Program-made: the position numbers and the translations under genes | Shown: positions 9,799-19,077 of the stretch, piece after piece | Numbering within the stretch: the first letter of the stretch is position 1 | Layout of the letters: each line of letters opens with the position of its first letter | Source: Marinoscillum sp049115815 | GTDB lineage: Bacteria > Bacteroidota > Bacteroidia > Cytophagales > Cyclobacteriaceae | Direction: 5' to 3' | Assembly (NCBI GenBank): GCA_049115815.1 | Contig: JAGDZO010000001.1 | Coordinates: forward strand, 62,001 to 126,000 | Length of the DNA: 64,000 nucleotides | The notes under the pieces: generated by a model | Database searches by the model: none | What the model was told of the DNA's origin: nothing | Seen by the model: the letters and a program-made list of their open reading frames with translations, nothing else

Positions 9799-11469
9799 AT
9801 GAATAGTAAGATGAAAATATATAGTAAACTAATTTTATCAACCATCCTCAGCATTGCCTTTCTAACAGGGTGTAGTGATTATTTGGATGTAGAGCCTAGG
9901 TCAATTTGGGAATCGAATTCGTTCTACTCTTCAGCAGAAGAAGCTCAATTGGCATTGGCTGGAATTTATCGAGTGATAGCAGAAGACAATTGCTATGGGC
10001 AGACAATCCTTTTCTTGGACGCTGGTACGGATGAGGCATATCACAACAGGAGAAATAGCGAGAGTTGGCAATATTCTTTGTACCGAAATACTTCAGCGTA
10101 TCCACATGCTGCTACTTTCTGGACGGCATTGTATGAGGCTATCAACTTGGCCAATCTGTACATCGAAAGTCTGAATCCAGATACAATGGAAGAGGATGAT
10201 TATAATGCGCTGATAGCGGAAGCTAAGTTTTTAAGAGCTTTCTGCTACTTCAACCTGACCAATTTTTGGAACGAAGTGCCGCTTAGATTAAAGTCTTCGA
10301 AAGACCAGTCAGACAATAATCAGCCAGCAGCATCTTTGACGGAGTTGTACAATGTGATGATCGCTGATTTCACAGAAGCATATGAAAACCTTCCCAATCC
10401 AATGGAGGCAACTCCTGGAAGAGCCAATAGCATGGCTGCTCGTGGATTGTTGGCAAGATTGTATCTGAAAATGTCTGGTTTCCCTTATCAAGAAAACCAT
10501 TACCAAGATGCTTTTGATCAATGCCAGGCTATTATTGCCAGTGGCTATCATTCACTGACAAAAGTTGATTCTGATACCACCGGTTACGAAAGTGTATTTA
10601 AGGATTTGATCGGAAGTGTGTACAATACCGAAGAAGTCATTTTTGAATTATCGTACCAAAATCTAAGAGACCAAGGCCTGTTCGTTAATGGTCGCTATGG
10701 AAACCTCAATGGGTTAAACTTCGGTAGTGTAGCTACATTGGGTGTGCCCAATGGTTATGGTATGTATGGAGTAATGCCGACCTTGTCTAGTCTTTACGAC
10801 AAGGAATTCGATAAGAGAGCGGCTTGGAACACACCTGGTTTTTCTAGAAATGGATCTGGTGATATCAGAGAGGCAGATGAGTTGAGCATCACAAGTTTCT
10901 GCCCTGGAAAGTATCGTAGATGGGAGCCTGCTAATTTTGACGACATTTTGGTGGAGTCTGAAGATGAGCCATACGTAGTACTCGAAAATGCTCAGAGTAC
11001 CTTGAGCAGAAACTTTACTTCTATCAATGTTCCTATTCTTAGATATTCAGATGTGCTCTTGATGGCTGCTGAGGCAGAAAACCAACTAAGAGGACCTGGA
11101 GGAGCATTGCAATACATCAATGAAGTAAGAGTGAGAGCAGGGTTGGATCTTTTAGAAAATGCCGAACCAACTACAGCGGCTGATCAGACTTTGTTCCACG
11201 AAGAAATCATAGATGAAAGATCAAGAGAATTGTGCTTTGAGAACCTTAGAAAATTTGATTTGATCAGATGGGGAAAACTAGGAGAGAAGTTGGAGCGTGT
11301 GAGAGCGATTGTTACCGGTCATCCTGATTTTAGAGAGACCAATTCATCTCATACTTCCATATTGAGAGGTGCTAACAATTTTGATCCGAGCAAGCACTTG
11401 TCTCTACCATACCCATTGTTTGAGGTAAATATCAATCAGGCATTGGAGCAAAAACCAGAATGGCAATAA
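9799..11469 (+). CDS. SusD/RagB-family glycan-binding outer-membrane lipoprotein
   Basis: This 556-residue lipoprotein forms the lid on the SusC barrel. The lipobox LTGC gives Cys25 if translation begins at 9799; Met5 at 9811 would give a more ordinary 20-residue signal and is equally possible. After the Cys comes SDYLDVEPRS, the classic SusD start. TPR-like helices carry the hallmark motifs: ALAGIYRVI near residue 50, EAKFLRAFCYFNLTNFWNEVPL (about residues 137-158) and a C-terminal ELCFENLRKFDLIRWGKL segment (about 477-494). The length is usual for the family. A strong RNA hairpin follows the gene at 11499-11524, suggesting that the SusCD part of the transcript is stabilised or partly terminated before the enzyme genes. 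Confidence 0.96.
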   Translation: MNSKMKIYSKLILSTILSIAFLTGCSDYLDVEPRSIWESNSFYSSAEEAQLALAGIYRVIAEDNCYGQTILFLDAGTDEAYHNRRNSESWQYSLYRNTSAYPHAATFWTALYEAINLANLYIESLNPDTMEEDDYNALIAEAKFLRAFCYFNLTNFWNEVPLRLKSSKDQSDNNQPAASLTELYNVMIADFTEAYENLPNPMEATPGRANSMAARGLLARLYLKMSGFPYQENHYQDAFDQCQAIIASGYHSLTKVDSDTTGYESVFKDLIGSVYNTEEVIFELSYQNLRDQGLFVNGRYGNLNGLNFGSVATLGVPNGYGMYGVMPTLSSLYDKEFDKRAAWNTPGFSRNGSGDIREADELSITSFCPGKYRRWEPANFDDILVESEDEPYVVLENAQSTLSRNFTSINVPILRYSDVLLMAAEAENQLRGPGGALQYINEVRVRAGLDLLENAEPTTAADQTLFHEEIIDERSRELCFENLRKFDLIRWGKLGEKLERVRAIVTGHPDFRETNSSHTSILRGANNFDPSKHLSLPYPLFEVNINQALEQKPEWQ

Positions 11470-11498
11470 CGCCCAGCTATTAATAACAATTGCCAAAA

Positions 11499-11524
11499 GG
11501 AGATGGGGCAACAGCCTCATCTCC
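11499..11524 (+). terminator. Strong intercistronic hairpin after susD
   Basis: GGAGATGGGGC (11499-11509) pairs with GCCTCATCTCC (11514-11524) as an 11-bp stem with one G-U pair and an AACA tetraloop. It is followed by AAATTTTG, a weak U-run. It sits between susD and the first sulfatase inside what otherwise looks like one operon. It may be a partial terminator or an mRNA-stabilising end that lets the transporter genes be expressed above the enzyme genes. Confidence 0.6.
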
Positions 11525-11566
11525 AAATTTTGAGAATCATAACGCATACGATTAAGAACAGGATTA

Positions 11567-13120
11567 ATGGATAAAAATTTTACTAGAGGTATGAGCAAAA
11601 TAAAAGGGATCATTCTTTTAATGTTTATGTTTTGCATTTTGCCCGGCTGTATTGGTCAAGAAACCGAAACAGCGCCTAATGTTATTTTTATCTTTCCTGA
11701 TCAATATAGAAATACAAGTATTGGTATATGGTCCGAGCCAGAGTATGGCAAACACCTCCAAGTACCTGCGGATCCAGTCAAGACCCCTGCTCTAGACAAA
11801 CTAGCAAGGGAAAGTGTAGTTCTGAGCAGAGCAGTCAGCAATTTTCCACTTTGTAGCCCATACCGAGCTATGTTGATCTCCGGTATGTATCCTTCAGTCA
11901 ATGGTGTAGACGCCAATTGTAGAAAAGACAGAGATGTATCGTTGCGCTCAGATGTCAAAGGAATGACAGATGTCTTTGGTGAAAACGGATATGATGTGTC
12001 TTATTTCGGCAAAATTCATTGGCTTAAAAATGATCCGCTATTTGATGAAAACGGAACTTATGTCGGAACCACCGACCCACCCGGTGGGCAGTATATTAAC
12101 AACTACGATACCTACGTGCCACCAGGGCCAGATAGACATGGTATCGACTACTTCTACCAGGTCATTAAAGATGTTCACTTTGACCCGATGGTATACTCCA
12201 ATGACTCAAAGCTGGTCGAAGGGCGTAAAGATGGTGAGCTCTATAAGCCGGGTAGGTTCAATGCTGAGATAGAGTCTGAAGCCATTATCAAATATCTAGA
12301 GGTTACGCATGAGCAAAGAGACAAGGACAAACCTTTCTTTATGATGTGGTCCCTCAACCCGCCACACAATCCTTGGAATGAGGAAAGTACAAAAATGGAA
12401 TTCTTCGATCAGTACACCGAAGATGGGAAAGTAAATCTAGATAAGCTTCTAACACATGATAATGTAGATAAAGAAATAGGAGATCACGCACCATACTACT
12501 TTGCCAACGTGAGCGCTGTGGACTACTACATAGGTAAGGTACTCGATAAGCTCGAAGAGCTTGAATTGGCGGACAATACCATTGTGGTATTCAGTTCTGA
12601 TCACGGTGAAATGTTGGGTAGCCATGGTAAGCGCGGAAAGAATGTTCCAGAAATGGAGTCATTGAATATCCCTTTCATGATCAAGTACGATGGTAAGTTG
12701 AAGCCCAAAGTGGATGATCTCATTATGAGCGTGCCAGATGTTATGCCTACTTTATTAGGCTTAGCCGGACTTGAAGAGAAGATTCCTTCAACAGTTCAAG
12801 GTCAAAATTTCTCAAAAATATTGACTGATCAAGAGTCAGAAGTCCAGAAGCCAGAATCCGTCTTGTATATCAATTCGAAGGTACGTGGGGTGTACTCAGG
12901 TGATTACACCTTCATAGTGGAAAACAGAAAGGGGAGCAACGTAGAGGTTTTCTATTATGACAATGTGAAGGATCCTTTCCAAATGGATAAGAAGGATGTG
13001 GCCTCAATGCCTGAGGGTCTTGAGGAGAAAATGAAAACTAAGCTAGTATCGATGCTGAAGCAAACAGACGATGATTGGTACAAGAAAAAAAGAGCGAGTA
13101 GTTATTTAAAATATAATTAA
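11567..13120 (+). CDS. Family S1 sulfatase (lipoprotein)
   Basis: This 517-residue sulfatase hydrolyses sulfate esters on the glycan. The lipobox LPGC gives Cys28 from the first ATG; Met9 at 11591 gives a more compact signal and may be the real start. The catalytic motif is CSPYR with Cys96 as the formylglycine precursor; it fits CxPxR, with Tyr in place of the commoner Ser. PNVIFIFPDQ (about 37-46) carries the first metal-binding Asp in the variant form PDQYR, as in choline-sulfatase-like and several marine polysaccharide sulfatases. A later SSDHGEMLGSHGKRGK stretch (about 344-359) supplies the second metal-site residues and a catalytic Lys/His. The lipid anchor suggests action at the cell surface or in the periplasm. 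The exact S1 subfamily and position specificity cannot be told. Confidence 0.92.
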   Translation: MDKNFTRGMSKIKGIILLMFMFCILPGCIGQETETAPNVIFIFPDQYRNTSIGIWSEPEYGKHLQVPADPVKTPALDKLARESVVLSRAVSNFPLCSPYRAMLISGMYPSVNGVDANCRKDRDVSLRSDVKGMTDVFGENGYDVSYFGKIHWLKNDPLFDENGTYVGTTDPPGGQYINNYDTYVPPGPDRHGIDYFYQVIKDVHFDPMVYSNDSKLVEGRKDGELYKPGRFNAEIESEAIIKYLEVTHEQRDKDKPFFMMWSLNPPHNPWNEESTKMEFFDQYTEDGKVNLDKLLTHDNVDKEIGDHAPYYFANVSAVDYYIGKVLDKLEELELADNTIVVFSSDHGEMLGSHGKRGKNVPEMESLNIPFMIKYDGKLKPKVDDLIMSVPDVMPTLLGLAGLEEKIPSTVQGQNFSKILTDQESEVQKPESVLYINSKVRGVYSGDYTFIVENRKGSNVEVFYYDNVKDPFQMDKKDVASMPEGLEEKMKTKLVSMLKQTDDDWYKKKRASSYLKYN

Positions 13121-13176
13121 AAAATGGGCAGTGGGCTCTCATTGGGTCCTCTGAACAAAAACGAATAAAGCAGACA

Positions 13177-16100
13177 ATGAACAAACTCAGCATCATATTG
13201 ATGACGACTTTCGTCTTCCTAGTTCTCTCCACCTCTGCTCAGTCACGTGTAGGAGACAAGGGTGTGGAGATTGATCAGGAGCTCATAGCAGCCAATGCTG
13301 ACAACTACCCTCAGATGGAAAGGTGGGCAAAGGCGGGAGTGGAAGGTGGTATCCCGGAATTGAATGATTTTGTAGTTTTCAAGGTGATACAAGGTGGTAC
13401 ACATACCACGATCAATAATGCGATATCTGAAGTATCTTCCCAGCTAAAGAGTGGCGAACTTGGTCTTGTGCTACTCAAAAATGGAGCATATGATTTAGCC
13501 AATCGGGTCATCATGGAGTCAAATGTTTCGCTCCTCGGTGAATCAAGGGACGGGGTGGTTTGTACCATCAATTTTAAGGAAAGGCACGGATTCTTGTTCG
13601 GTGAAGGTGTGAAGATGGCGGGGTTGTATAGACTCACTATTCAGGGTGGCTGGGGCCAACCAAAATATGACTGGAACTACAGCATAGATCAGAATGACGA
13701 GATGCCTGATAATGACAATATCTCCGTCCAGTTGAAAGGAGCGTCTAATTGCTGGTTGGACAAAGTCAATATCTACAATTCGGGTAGAGACCCACTAAGG
13801 TGTAATTCTTCTCACATAACCTTCAGAGATCTGGATGTGGACGGTGCCCACCGCAAGGCCGGAGGAGCACAGGGTTATTTCTTTATTCAGAATGGAGACA
13901 ATCTCATCACAGGATGTCGCATGACACGCCTGAGACATATCTCCTTGCAAGGAGACAATGTGGAGTATAATGTGGTTTATGACAATGATTTCCATCAAGA
14001 AGTGAGTTTTCACTCTGGTGACGATGGCAACAACTTAATAGCAAATAATCGAATAACCCTACCTGCAGATATGCCACCCGTTGAGAGCGGCGGCCCATAT
14101 CCTGAGACCAATACCAATGCGCCGAATTATTTTGCAATTATGGGCCCTTGGTCCACTCAACATACGGTTTCAAGTAATCCTAACTTTCTCTATCGAAACA
14201 CATGCTTGCAACTCAACCATAATTATGGAAGTGCTACACCTTGGTCTGATGACTCCAGAGTCTACTCAGGACCACTTGTGATCGGCAGAGAGCCAAACGA
14301 TCATATCAACAACTTCCCGGAACTTGAGGTGGGGCCGCCTGTAGGGGGCAAACTTTATGCCATTAAAGGAATTGATAAATCAATGGGACGGATAGAAAGT
14401 AAAGCTCCTTCTATCGATTTTCTCAAGCCATTTGAAAGACATTACGTAGCTGGACAGTCCATGTTTGTGGAGTTGGATGTGGTAGATGATCATAAGGTGG
14501 AGTCAGTCTCACTGTACCTGGATGATGTTTTGATATCCACGCTCAATTCAGCACCATATTTCTGGGGAACTGATATCGCAGCTTTCCAAAATTTAGAAAT
14601 TGGCACCAAAACAATCAAGGCGGTGGCAGTTGATGATGAGGGTCATGAAACTCAAAAGTCCCTCACTATTTGGATCAATTCTGCATCAGGAGCAGCAGCA
14701 TATACAGAGTCTTTTTCCAATATGGCATTAGATGGCTGGGGTCAGGAGACTTTCCAAGGCGATAGCTGGACGTGGAATGTAGACGCCAAAGGAATCAATG
14801 GCGATATAGATGGCAAAGGGGTGTATTTTCATTTCGGAGCTACGGGAATTACTTCCGGGGTGATTTCAGGAGGTATCCAGTCATTTTCTACAGAAGTAGT
14901 CAATAAATTTTCAGCGGAAGCAAGAACAATTGAGCTTATCATCAACGATCAGGTCATAGCCACCAAGGTGCAAGATGGACGTGATGAGGTGTATACATTT
15001 ACGGTAAATGATATCAATATAGAGGGAGACTTTGTCCTATCTATCAAGAATGCTACTCCTGAGTCTGAGGTGGAGAAAAATGGCACTATATCTATAGATA
15101 ATATTTCATGGGCTTCAATGGGTTCTCGCACCAATAGACTCCCTATGGTAATCATCTCCAATATCTCGGAAGGACAAAATTTCGCCAATGGTACTTCAGT
15201 ACCTGTAATAGCGGAGGCTTCAGATGATAGTCAAGTGGTTTCGGTAAGCCTTTCTTTAGATGGCGAATTGATTTCTACAGACACTGAGTCACCATTTAGC
15301 TGGGACGGATCGTTGGCCGAGTTGGCCAATCTGTCATCAGGTGAGCATGTATTGAAAGCTGTAGCCCTCGATGATGATGGTGCCGAAGCGACCGCAGTTC
15401 GCCGATTTAGTGTAGGGGCCAATCAAGCTCCAAGTTTGCAATTTGTCGATCCTCAAGATGGAGCTATCATAGCGAATGAAATCTCTTCTGTAGAAGTGAA
15501 CGCAGAAGATGATGATCAATTGGTTGCCACCAATTTGTACTTAGATAACGAATTAATAAGTACCAAGACGGCCGCTCCATTCGGATGGGCCAAGTCTGAG
15601 ACATTTACGGAATTGTCAGGTTTGGCTACTGGTCAATATGTTCTAAAAGCTACCGCTGAAGACAATCAAGGCAAAAAGACTACACGCTCGGCTGCCTTCT
15701 TCGTGGATGGCGCTCCAGTCATTACCATAAGGTCTCCATTTGCTGGCGCATCGCTGGACAATAACCCTGTACTAGATATTGAGATTACCGATGTAGGAAA
15801 CATTTCCAAGACTGAGTTGATTTTGAACGGCCAGTCTATCAGTACTAGGACCGAAGCGCCTTTCGGTTGGACTTCTTCAGACGTGGTAGAGGCATTGGTG
15901 GAGTTGGATAATGATACTTACACCCTAGAGGTGGTAGCTGAAGATGTGGATAATAACATAGCCAAAGAGCAAGTAGAGTTTATCATCAGCAGCGTATTGA
16001 GCACTTCCGAAAGAGGAATGATCTACCCGAATCCATTCGGGGAAAGACTCTATATCAAGAATAAGAATGGCTTGTGGAAGCAAGCCAGACTCCTGGATTT

Positions 16101-16248
16101 GTCTGGGAAAGAATTAATCAAACAATCACTTCATGCAGGACAATGCGCTATGGACTTAGCTGTAGATGTGCCGTTTCAGGGAATTTTCATCCTGGAGCTC
16201 ACAAATGAAAGCAAAACGTCAAGACATAAAGTGATTAAACAAAAATGA
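13177..16248 (+). CDS. Secreted beta-helix protein with Ig-like repeats and T9SS tail (candidate polysaccharide lyase)
   Basis: This 1023-residue protein has a signal peptide ending in STSAQ (22), a right-handed parallel beta-helix (about 65-395), an Ig-like domain (412-500), a beta-sandwich insert (about 505-648), three more Ig-like domains (655-746, 750-843, 845-938) and a T9SS C-terminal sorting domain starting at YPNPFGERLYI (about 950-1023). The four Ig units share the pattern xLYLDxxLISTxTxAPFxW, as in Big_7-type bacterial Ig domains. In the helix a conserved-looking patch, MTRLRHISLQ (249-258) followed by DFHQEVSFHSGDDGNN (271-286), is rich in Arg, His and Glu and is my guess for the active site. 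I do not recognise a known lyase family. GH88 next door needs an unsaturated uronate, so a lyase role is plausible. It is likely exported by T9SS to the surface or medium. Confidence 0.8.
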   Translation: MNKLSIILMTTFVFLVLSTSAQSRVGDKGVEIDQELIAANADNYPQMERWAKAGVEGGIPELNDFVVFKVIQGGTHTTINNAISEVSSQLKSGELGLVLLKNGAYDLANRVIMESNVSLLGESRDGVVCTINFKERHGFLFGEGVKMAGLYRLTIQGGWGQPKYDWNYSIDQNDEMPDNDNISVQLKGASNCWLDKVNIYNSGRDPLRCNSSHITFRDLDVDGAHRKAGGAQGYFFIQNGDNLITGCRMTRLRHISLQGDNVEYNVVYDNDFHQEVSFHSGDDGNNLIANNRITLPADMPPVESGGPYPETNTNAPNYFAIMGPWSTQHTVSSNPNFLYRNTCLQLNHNYGSATPWSDDSRVYSGPLVIGREPNDHINNFPELEVGPPVGGKLYAIKGIDKSMGRIESKAPSIDFLKPFERHYVAGQSMFVELDVVDDHKVESVSLYLDDVLISTLNSAPYFWGTDIAAFQNLEIGTKTIKAVAVDDEGHETQKSLTIWINSASGAAAYTESFSNMALDGWGQETFQGDSWTWNVDAKGINGDIDGKGVYFHFGATGITSGVISGGIQSFSTEVVNKFSAEARTIELIINDQVIATKVQDGRDEVYTFTVNDINIEGDFVLSIKNATPESEVEKNGTISIDNISWASMGSRTNRLPMVIISNISEGQNFANGTSVPVIAEASDDSQVVSVSLSLDGELISTDTESPFSWDGSLAELANLSSGEHVLKAVALDDDGAEATAVRRFSVGANQAPSLQFVDPQDGAIIANEISSVEVNAEDDDQLVATNLYLDNELISTKTAAPFGWAKSETFTELSGLATGQYVLKATAEDNQGKKTTRSAAFFVDGAPVITIRSPFAGASLDNNPVLDIEITDVGNISKTELILNGQSISTRTEAPFGWTSSDVVEALVELDNDTYTLEVVAEDVDNNIAKEQVEFIISSVLSTSERGMIYPNPFGERLYIKNKNGLWKQARLLDLSGKELIKQSLHAGQCAMDLAVDVPFQGIFILELTNESKTSRHKVIKQK

Positions 16249-16263
16249 ATTAGCAGCCATAAA

Positions 16264-17481
16264 ATGAAAAAGATGAAATCAAATTGGAAAAACATAGCTT
16301 GGACATTACTCATAGTATCTACCCTCACAAGTTGTATTACTAAGTCTCAGAGCCAGTCTACTGAAACCATCGCTAAGCCTAGCGTCAATGAAAATATGCA
16401 AGTGGTCTTGAGCCAATATGCCACGCTCCTTGAAAGGGCAAGAGAAGACCAGAATATCCCTCGAACCATTGAGGACGGCAAGCTAAGATGGATCAATAAT
16501 GGTTTTGACTGGACTGAAGGTTTCTTCCCGGGTTCTCTATGGTATCTATATGAAATCACTGGTGATGAAAATTGGAAAGCAGGAGCAAACGAACTTCAGC
16601 AGCTTATTTTTGACGATCGATTTGCTTCCAATCATGACCTAGGGTTCATATTCAACTGCTCTTACGGCAATGGCTTAAGACTCACGGGAGATACTTCCTA
16701 CAATACGGCACTCATTGATGCTGCAACTACCTTGGCAAACAGGTTGGATCCAAGAGTGGGCGTGATCAAGTCTTGGGATGCTGACAAAGGATGGCAGGGA
16801 AAAAGAGGTTGGGAATACCCGGTGATCATAGACAATATGATGAACCTCGAATTGTTATTCAGAGCGACTCAGATTTCTGGAGACTCTACTTACTGGAACG
16901 CTGCTGTTTCTCATGCCGACAAGACCATGCTCAATCATTTCAGAGAAGATGGTAGTAGCTATCACGTCATAGACTATGATTCTGTCAATGGAGAGGTGAG
17001 ATCTAAAGTAACTGCTCAAGGATATAGCGATGACTCTTCTTGGGCGAGGGGACAAGCTTGGGGGCTGTACGGTTATACGGTTTGCTATAGATTTACCAAA
17101 GACGAGGCTTATCTCAACATGGCTAAGAAAATTGCTAACGTCATCATGTCCAACGAACAAGTGAAAGACGGCAAGATTCCATACTGGGATTACAATGCTC
17201 CAAATATCCCTAATGAGCCAGTAGATGCGTCAGCAGCGGCCATCACGGCTTCTGCTTTGATAGAACTAGCTGATTACATTGATGGAGACTATAGAGCATA
17301 TGCCAATGGTATTATAGAGGTGCTTTCTGGCCCCAATTATTTTGCTGAAGCTGGAACCAATGAAGGATTCATCCTGAAGCATAGTGTAGGTAGCATCCCT
17401 CACAACAACGAAATAGATGTGCCTTTGAACTACGCTGATTACTATTATTTGGAAGCTTTAATCAGATCAGATATATTATAA
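16264..17481 (+). CDS. GH88 unsaturated uronyl hydrolase (lipoprotein)
   Basis: This 405-residue alpha/alpha-barrel enzyme removes 4,5-unsaturated uronic acid from the non-reducing end of oligosaccharides made by polysaccharide lyases. The lipobox LTSC gives Cys24 (Met4 at 16273 is an alternative start). Family signatures: WTEGFFPGSLWYLYE (about 78-92); NHDLGFIFNCSYGNG (about 122-136), whose Asp corresponds to the first catalytic acid; IIDNMMNLELLF (about 188-199), whose Asp corresponds to the second; WARGQAWGLYG (about 260-270); and a late ASAAAITASALIELA helix. Length and motifs fit the glucuronyl-hydrolase branch. It sits 15 bp after the beta-helix gene and 6 bp before the second beta-helix gene, a placement that ties these three into one depolymerisation step. 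It implies that the substrate contains uronic acid. Confidence 0.94.
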   Translation: MKKMKSNWKNIAWTLLIVSTLTSCITKSQSQSTETIAKPSVNENMQVVLSQYATLLERAREDQNIPRTIEDGKLRWINNGFDWTEGFFPGSLWYLYEITGDENWKAGANELQQLIFDDRFASNHDLGFIFNCSYGNGLRLTGDTSYNTALIDAATTLANRLDPRVGVIKSWDADKGWQGKRGWEYPVIIDNMMNLELLFRATQISGDSTYWNAAVSHADKTMLNHFREDGSSYHVIDYDSVNGEVRSKVTAQGYSDDSSWARGQAWGLYGYTVCYRFTKDEAYLNMAKKIANVIMSNEQVKDGKIPYWDYNAPNIPNEPVDASAAAITASALIELADYIDGDYRAYANGIIEVLSGPNYFAEAGTNEGFILKHSVGSIPHNNEIDVPLNYADYYYLEALIRSDIL

Positions 17482-17487
17482 TCCGAA

Positions 17488-19041
17488 ATGAAACACGGCT
17501 TTGCACCACTACTTATTCTTTTAATTTTTTCATGCTCACAAAAGAGCGAATCAAGAGGTGAGGAGGCGCAATCAACCATTAGTCTAGACCAATTGGATGA
17601 CTACTCTTATGCAGGGTATGATTTTGGTGAAAGTGAATTACCCATTAACGCAAAGGGCTCAGTATTTAGCGTAGAAGATTTTGGTGCTATAGCTGACGAT
17701 AGTATCAGTGATTTTGCGGCTATCCAATTAGCCATAGACCAGGCAGTAGAAGCAGGAGGAGGGATTGTACTTTTCTCCAATGGTCGATACTTGGTCAACG
17801 AAACCAAGGGGAATAAGAAGGGACTCTTCATCACAGGAAGCAATGTGGTTCTTAGAGGGTCAAATGAGACTGTGCTCTTCATGAAGGAGCCTCTCGTACC
17901 CGAAAATCCAGAACAGTTTTGGACCACCCCAGCTATTGTTGATTTTCATTCTACAGCAGAGCCAATCAAGCTGGATGCAGTGTTGAAAACCGACATCATC
18001 AAGGACAGCCAGAAACTCGATCTTATAACCAACCCTAATCTATCAGCCGGCGATATCATCAGATTTACATCTGTAGGAACCTTCCTGAATGAGCAATTCT
18101 TAGAAGGCAAAGCCACCCGTGATATCTGGACTAATATCAATGAGAATGGTGCGAGAATTCAGGAGTATCATCAAGTAAAAAGAGTGGATGGAAACATTAT
18201 TTATCTGAGGGCTCCACTCACTTTTTCATTGAAGGCCGATCAGCCTTTTAAGATCCACAAAATAGATATGATCCGAAATTGTGGATTCGAGAATATCAGA
18301 CTCGAGGCGAATTTCACCGAGCCTTTCATTCATCATAAAGATGCTATCCATGATTCTGGTTTTTATGGGGTGGAAATGAAAGAGACCTTCAATTCTTGGG
18401 TTGCGAACAGCACTTTTGTGAATGTAAGCATTGGCGCAGATTTCAAGTCATCTCTTACGGGGACCATCTACCGATGTAAAATAGAAGGCAATAGCGCACA
18501 TAGTAGTTTTGGTATAGAAACGGGCACAAGATGCTTGATCGCTTATTGTGAAGATAATGCCAGTCAATGGCATGGCCCCAATTCCTCTCATGCCTCTGTG
18601 GGTACAGTTATTTTTAGATTTAAGGGGGTTAACTCCGGCATAGACGTCCATGGAGATTCTCCGAGGATCACATTATTTGATCAATGCACCATTGCGGGAT
18701 TTGATGGAGAAAGCGTAGGCAAGACAAGCCATGGCGCTCACTACTCCAACCTACCCAATCACTTGAACGGATTGGTGCTGTGGAACTACACGCAGACAGA
18801 TTTGCCTCGTGAGGCTTTTGATTTTTGGGACTTGTATGAGGACAAGCCAGAAGATAGGTACGGCCCGTTGACTGCTGTCAATCCCAAATTGATTGGGTTC
18901 AAAGGCCCAACAGACTTCAAAAAAGAAAGCGTTGGGAGTTTAGCGTCTTTTGGTAAACCAGTATCTCCAGAATCTTTGTATTTAGCTCAGTTGTCTGAGC
19001 GAGGCGTGAATATCCCAAAGTATTTAATTGAAGCAGAATAG
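17488..19041 (+). CDS. Pectate-lyase-superfamily beta-helix lipoprotein (DUF4955-like C-terminus)
   Basis: This 517-residue protein has the lipobox IFSC (Cys16). It then enters a right-handed beta-helix with the opening signature FSVEDFGAIADDSISDFAAIQ (about 60-80) and AGGGIVLFSNGRYLV, diagnostic of the Pectate_lyase_3 family. The C-terminal part (about 420-517) with KLIGFKGPTDF and GKPVSPESLYLAQLSERG resembles DUF4955. Candidate active-site residues lie in the coil region around residues 360-415 (HGPNSSH, DVHGDSP, KTSHGAHYSN). Proteins of this type sit in many Bacteroidota glycan loci and act on acidic polysaccharides as lyases or hydrolases; I cannot tell which here. Being a lipoprotein, it probably works after, or together with, the T9SS-secreted beta-helix protein encoded two genes upstream. 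Confidence 0.82.
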   Translation: MKHGFAPLLILLIFSCSQKSESRGEEAQSTISLDQLDDYSYAGYDFGESELPINAKGSVFSVEDFGAIADDSISDFAAIQLAIDQAVEAGGGIVLFSNGRYLVNETKGNKKGLFITGSNVVLRGSNETVLFMKEPLVPENPEQFWTTPAIVDFHSTAEPIKLDAVLKTDIIKDSQKLDLITNPNLSAGDIIRFTSVGTFLNEQFLEGKATRDIWTNINENGARIQEYHQVKRVDGNIIYLRAPLTFSLKADQPFKIHKIDMIRNCGFENIRLEANFTEPFIHHKDAIHDSGFYGVEMKETFNSWVANSTFVNVSIGADFKSSLTGTIYRCKIEGNSAHSSFGIETGTRCLIAYCEDNASQWHGPNSSHASVGTVIFRFKGVNSGIDVHGDSPRITLFDQCTIAGFDGESVGKTSHGAHYSNLPNHLNGLVLWNYTQTDLPREAFDFWDLYEDKPEDRYGPLTAVNPKLIGFKGPTDFKKESVGSLASFGKPVSPESLYLAQLSERGVNIPKYLIEAE

Positions 19042-19077
19042 TCCTTGACTATTTTCTTACACCAAATTAACTGAATC

